Part shown: piece after piece, positions 60,793 to 64,000 of the stretch
Layout: each line of letters starts with the position of its first letter
How positions within the stretch are numbered: position 1 is the first letter of the stretch
From: Caldilineaceae bacterium
Lineage (GTDB): Bacteria; Chloroflexota; Anaerolineae; Caldilineales; Caldilineaceae
Direction of reading: 5' to 3'
DNA: 64,000 bases
Assembly (NCBI GenBank): GCA_019637685.1
Contig: JAHBVF010000023.1
Coordinates: forward strand, 49,758-113,757
The notes under the pieces: generated by a model
What the model was told of the DNA's origin: nothing
Seen by the model: only the letters and a program-made list of their open reading frames with translations
Database searches by the model: none
Position numbers and translations under genes: made by a program

Positions 60793-63672
60793 ATGCAGAG
60801 TTCGCCACTTGGAGCCGCGGCCGTTGGACAGCCTGCGCCCCTCATCGGCTTTGGCTCACGCATCACCGATATCGCCTTGGCGCTGGCCGGTTCTGCCGCG
60901 GCTGCCTATGGGGTGATGCGGGTGCGGGAGCCAGGGGTGATGGGCACAGAACACGACTGGATGTGGTGGCTGCTGGCTTTGGGCGCGCTGGTGGCCGGTG
61001 TGGGCCTTCTGCGTATGGAGCGGTGGGTTCCCGAAGCCTCTCCCACAGTCGCTCCCGCCCACTTCCGCACGATTGCCCACCGCGGGTGGGGGCTGCTCTG
61101 TCTTGTCGCTGGCGTGGGGATTGCCGCGTGGGTGGGGGTGCGGCTCTGGCCCAATATACAGGACTGGCAACAGACACCCCTGGCCTGGGGCGTGGCTCTG
61201 CTGTTGATGGCCCTGGGCGGCTGGCTGCTGGGCGCGGTGGGTCAACCGGCCAGCGATTACGGGCCGGGGCTGCTTCGAATAGGCGCGGAGAGCTTTCCCC
61301 GCTGGCTGGAGGTGCTCCTCTTTGTGCTGATTCTGGCGCTGGCTGTGGGTGTGCGCACGTACAAATTGGATGAAATCCCCTCGGCCATTTATGTGGACGA
61401 GACAAATGCCTCGCTGGACTCGCTCTACATTTTGGAAGGCCGTCAGGATTCTCCCTTTGCCACGGGCTGGTACGAGACGCCCAACGGCTACATCTATTTT
61501 ATGGCGGGCCTCTATAAACTGTTTGGGGCCAACTATTGGACGCTGAAAGCCGCTTCGCTGATCCCCGCGCTGCTGACAATTCCCGCTGTTTTTCTCCTGG
61601 GACGCTATCTTTTTGGCTCTTTGGCCGGGCTGACCGGGATGTATCTGCTGGCCATCAGCCGCTGGCATATGACAATGAGCCGCTGGGGCTGGAACGAAGT
61701 AATGCCTCCCCTTTTTCAGGCCCTGGGCGTCTATTTTCTTGTGAAAGGGCTGCGGGAGCGTCGGGCGTTGGCCTATGCGCTGGGTGGGCTGATCACCGGG
61801 CTGACAATCTACACGTATCTGAGCAGCCGCCTGGCTATCGCAACAATCGCACTCTTCGCGCTCTATTGGGTGGCGGTTGACTATCACGGGCCGTGGACCA
61901 GTTGGAAGCGTCACTGGCGGGGGCTGATTATTTTTGGCGCGGCCACACTGGTGGCAATGACGCCCATCGGCGTCACATACATCACCCATCCGTTTACTTT
62001 TATGAACAGGGCCGCGGAGATCAATATCTTCAACGAAGTGCAGGCCGAAGGCTCCCTGCGCCCTCTGCGCGAGAATGTGTGGCGGCACGTCCAGCTTTTT
62101 TACCAAATGGGTGATCCCACCGGGCGGCAGAACCTGCCCGGCGAACCCCAGACGGACCCGGTGACGGGTACGCTGATGGCAGTGGGGCTGGCGTATGCCC
62201 TGTTCCGGCTGCGGGATAGACGGCGAGGACTGCTGTGGATGTGGCTGGTCATCGCGATGGCCGGTGGCTATCTGAGCGAGCTTCACATCGATTCGCCCAA
62301 TTCGTATCGGACAATGACCGCGATTGTGGCCGTTGTGCTCATCGGCGGGGATGTGCTTGCCCGGATGGCTCGCGCCTTTCTGCACCTGTCGCCTGTCACC
62401 GCCCAGGCGGAGAAGCCGGGGCGCTGGGCGGCCGCGGGCGGATTGGCACTGGCTATGCTGGTGGTCCTGCCCCTGGCGGGATTTGCGGGATACTGGGAGA
62501 TCGACACCTATTTCAACCGCCAGGCCACCGCGCCTTCGGTGCAGGCCAGCTTCAATATTATGGAAACCCGTGTCGGTCACGAGGTTGTCGCTGCCCTGGA
62601 CAAAGGCGCGGCGGTCTATCTTTCCCACCGCTTCTACAATTTCTCCCCCCTGCGTTTTCTGGTCTACGGCGCGGTGGCCGACAAGATGGACGCCAATCCG
62701 CTGGACAATCCACCCTTCCATCTGGCCCGGCCCGAAGTGGACCTGCCTGTGCCGGCCAACGGGGCTGGCGCGCTCTTTTTGCTCGATCCTTATTACGAGT
62801 CGGTGATGGAGTATTTCCGCCTTTTCTATCCGAATGCGGATATCCGTATGGAGCAGGGACCGGGGGGAGGCAATATCTATCTGCGTGCCGAAGTGCCCGC
62901 GGCTGATCTGGCCCGGTTGCAGGGGCTGAACGCCGAGGTGCTGCACGGCGATGGCTCTACCCAGACATTGACCGGGCCTGCTTTTCAACTGGAAAATGCA
63001 GGCGACGACGTGGCCTCTGTCCGCTGGACAGGCAGCCTGCGTTTGGAAAGCAGCGGCACCTATGAATTGGTGGTGCAAGGCGACGGGCGGCTCTCGCTGG
63101 ATGGCGCAGGCTGGTCGGGTGCGGCCTATCTGGGCCGGGGCTTGCACGGAATAGAGATCGAGCAGAACGGTCCGTCGCCAGTGGCGCTTTCCTGGCGCAG
63201 ACCAGATGGCACTGTGGAGGCTGTGCCTGCGGATGCGTTCTTCAATGTCGGCCCGCCAGAACAGGGGCTATGGGGCACGTATTATGCCAACGAAAATTGG
63301 TCCGGCCCGCCGCTGATGGAGCAGATCACTCCTTTCCTTTTGCTGGCCTGGCCGCCCAACGAACCCACCTTTCATCCGTTCAGCGCGACCTACAGTGGGC
63401 TGTTGCGCATCGAAACACCGGGTCTCTACCAGTTTCGGGTGGAGGCAGACGACGGGGTGCGTTTCACATTGGATGGGACTGTGCTGGGAGAGGGGCTGAT
63501 TCCTGACCGCCCGAATGGTGTGCGCGCCGAGTTGGAATTGGCCGCTGGCGATCATCCGATTCAGATTGATTATTTCCAGCGGGGTGGGGGGAGCGCGTTG
63601 GAGTTCTTTTGGTCGCCGCCGGGCAGTGGGGAAGTCCCTGTGCCGCCCGCCGCGCTTCTGCCCGGCCGGTAG
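60793..63672 (+). CDS. PMT/ArnT-like membrane glycosyltransferase with C-terminal PA14 domains
   Basis: A 959-residue protein. Three predicted helices open the sequence. A GT-C type core of 11-13 helices begins at YVDETNASLDSLYILEG, with the catalytic-loop Asp-Glu in IYVDETNAS, a second aromatic/His loop (LAISRWHMTMSRWGWNEVM) and LTIYTYLSSRLA. Such enzymes use polyprenyl-phosphate sugars. From about residue 720 the chain is extracytoplasmic and has two PA14-like parts; the clearer one is LWGTYYANENWSGPP...FRVEADDGVRFTLDG...ELAAGDHPIQIDYFQRGGGSALEFFW. PA14 usually binds glycans. ATG 60793 follows GAGGAAC. The acceptor is unknown. Confidence 0.88.
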   Translation: MQSSPLGAAAVGQPAPLIGFGSRITDIALALAGSAAAAYGVMRVREPGVMGTEHDWMWWLLALGALVAGVGLLRMERWVPEASPTVAPAHFRTIAHRGWGLLCLVAGVGIAAWVGVRLWPNIQDWQQTPLAWGVALLLMALGGWLLGAVGQPASDYGPGLLRIGAESFPRWLEVLLFVLILALAVGVRTYKLDEIPSAIYVDETNASLDSLYILEGRQDSPFATGWYETPNGYIYFMAGLYKLFGANYWTLKAASLIPALLTIPAVFLLGRYLFGSLAGLTGMYLLAISRWHMTMSRWGWNEVMPPLFQALGVYFLVKGLRERRALAYALGGLITGLTIYTYLSSRLAIATIALFALYWVAVDYHGPWTSWKRHWRGLIIFGAATLVAMTPIGVTYITHPFTFMNRAAEINIFNEVQAEGSLRPLRENVWRHVQLFYQMGDPTGRQNLPGEPQTDPVTGTLMAVGLAYALFRLRDRRRGLLWMWLVIAMAGGYLSELHIDSPNSYRTMTAIVAVVLIGGDVLARMARAFLHLSPVTAQAEKPGRWAAAGGLALAMLVVLPLAGFAGYWEIDTYFNRQATAPSVQASFNIMETRVGHEVVAALDKGAAVYLSHRFYNFSPLRFLVYGAVADKMDANPLDNPPFHLARPEVDLPVPANGAGALFLLDPYYESVMEYFRLFYPNADIRMEQGPGGGNIYLRAEVPAADLARLQGLNAEVLHGDGSTQTLTGPAFQLENAGDDVASVRWTGSLRLESSGTYELVVQGDGRLSLDGAGWSGAAYLGRGLHGIEIEQNGPSPVALSWRRPDGTVEAVPADAFFNVGPPEQGLWGTYYANENWSGPPLMEQITPFLLLAWPPNEPTFHPFSATYSGLLRIETPGLYQFRVEADDGVRFTLDGTVLGEGLIPDRPNGVRAELELAAGDHPIQIDYFQRGGGSALEFFWSPPGSGEVPVPPAALLPGR

Positions 63673-63709
63673 GCCCAGTCGGGGTATTGGGCAGGGCGTG
63701 AGTGGGAAA

Positions 63710-64000
63710 TTATGCAGGCGTTCCGCCCAGGGCAGGGGGCAAATCTTCCGCGGTCAGCACCAATCCCGTATCGCCGCTGACTGTGTGAGAGAAGTAGCGT
63801 CCCTGGCCGTACTCGCATTTCAACGCCTGCAACTGTGCGTACTGCTGGGGCGTTTCCACACCCTCCGCGATCACCTGCAGATTCAGATCGTGGGCCAGAT
63901 TGATAATCGTGCGCACGATCTCCATTCCTCCGCTTTCCTGGGACATCGCAGCCACAAAGGGGGCTGCGATCTTCAATACGTCCACGTTGTAGTACTGGAG
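63710..64000 (-). CDS. EAL-domain protein, C-terminal fragment (runs off the window)
   Basis: The last about 97 codons of an EAL phosphodiesterase-type domain. The sequence begins inside the motif that ends in VDVLKIAAPFVAAM, then has VRTIINLAHDLNLQVIAEGVETPQQYAQLQALKCEYGQGRYFS, a good match to the end of EAL domains (EGVET...GYYF). The usual Gln-Gly-Tyr-Phe is Gln-Gly-Arg-Tyr-Phe here. The rest lies beyond base 64000. It is convergent with the glycosyltransferase gene, 37 bases away. Confidence 0.9.
   Translation of the reverse strand, partial: LQYYNVDVLKIAAPFVAAMSQESGGMEIVRTIINLAHDLNLQVIAEGVETPQQYAQLQALKCEYGQGRYFSHTVSGDTGLVLTAEDLPPALGGTPA

Noticed and set aside
60856..63147. 763-codon minus-strand open frame opposite the PMT-PA14 gene
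   Set aside because: The opposite strand carries clear family motifs throughout. The minus frame is rich in Arg, Gln and His and has no recognisable domain.
1..64000. tRNA, rRNA, riboswitch or phage attachment sites
   Set aside because: I looked in the larger gaps and found no cloverleaf, no conserved riboswitch core and no integrase gene. A covariance-model search would be decisive.

Overview
The window reads as bacterial chromosome with high GC (near 60% by eye) and closely spaced genes. It most likely comes from the Chloroflexota, in the Caldilinea/Anaerolineae direction. I infer this from the combination of an archaeal-type HMG-CoA synthase with an HMG-CoA reductase, secreted proteins with Thr-Pro rich linkers, a cytochrome P450, a PMT-type glycosyltransferase fused to PA14, and several accessory sugar-acid and inositol genes. 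No rRNA, tRNA or CRISPR array was recognised. No marker in the window fixes the taxon, so this stays an inference.

Layout. 1-5.6 kb: the 3' part of uvrA, convergent with a two-module cyclic-di-GMP protein (GGDEF plus HD-GYP). 6.4-9.7 kb: a luciferase-like oxidoreductase, an IolE-like isomerase and a decayed Gfo/Idh/MocA oxidoreductase. 9.7-16.7 kb: a minus-strand amino-acid uptake and hydrolysis cluster (binding protein, M20 hydrolase, amidinotransferase-family hydrolase, permease, ATPase). It is split at 11.3-13.4 kb by a compact AT-rich island that looks like a complete restriction-modification-controller system, with a perfect palindromic operator on the methylase promoter. 16.8-20.1 kb: small enzymes and membrane proteins. 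20.2-23.6 kb: a secreted NHL-propeller/caspase-like protein. 24.2-26.9 kb: HMG-CoA synthase and reductase.

27.2-32.4 kb holds the most striking cluster. A GrdB-type reductase gene with an in-frame UGA, followed at bacterial SECIS spacing by a stem-loop, heads a tightly overlapping operon of four membrane proteins. Two of these are complex-I/Mrp antiporter-like subunits with altered proton-path residues. 32.6-41.5 kb: an ABC exporter, a BrnT toxin-antitoxin pair, a solitary DNA methyltransferase, mannonate dehydratase, ftsH and a DEAD-box helicase with a leader that contains a terminator-like hairpin. 41.6-53.3 kb: desaturase, AlkD-like repair protein, aldo/keto reductase, beta-propeller, AstE/DoeB-like deacylase, rifampin-phosphotransferase-like enzyme with a MOSC protein, and a secreted glycosidase-like protein. 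53.4-57.7 kb: an inositol iolG/iolE pair, then relics of trimethylamine-methyltransferase (MttB) and possibly GcvT genes, lying against an RNA methyltransferase and a NarL-type regulator. 57.8-64 kb: a coiled-coil lipoprotein, P450, PMT-PA14 glycosyltransferase and an EAL-domain fragment.

A theme across the window is long, perfect or near-perfect hairpins at gene ends. Each has a different stem sequence, with stems of 14 to 33 bp. They probably act as terminators, and their origin deserves a closer look.
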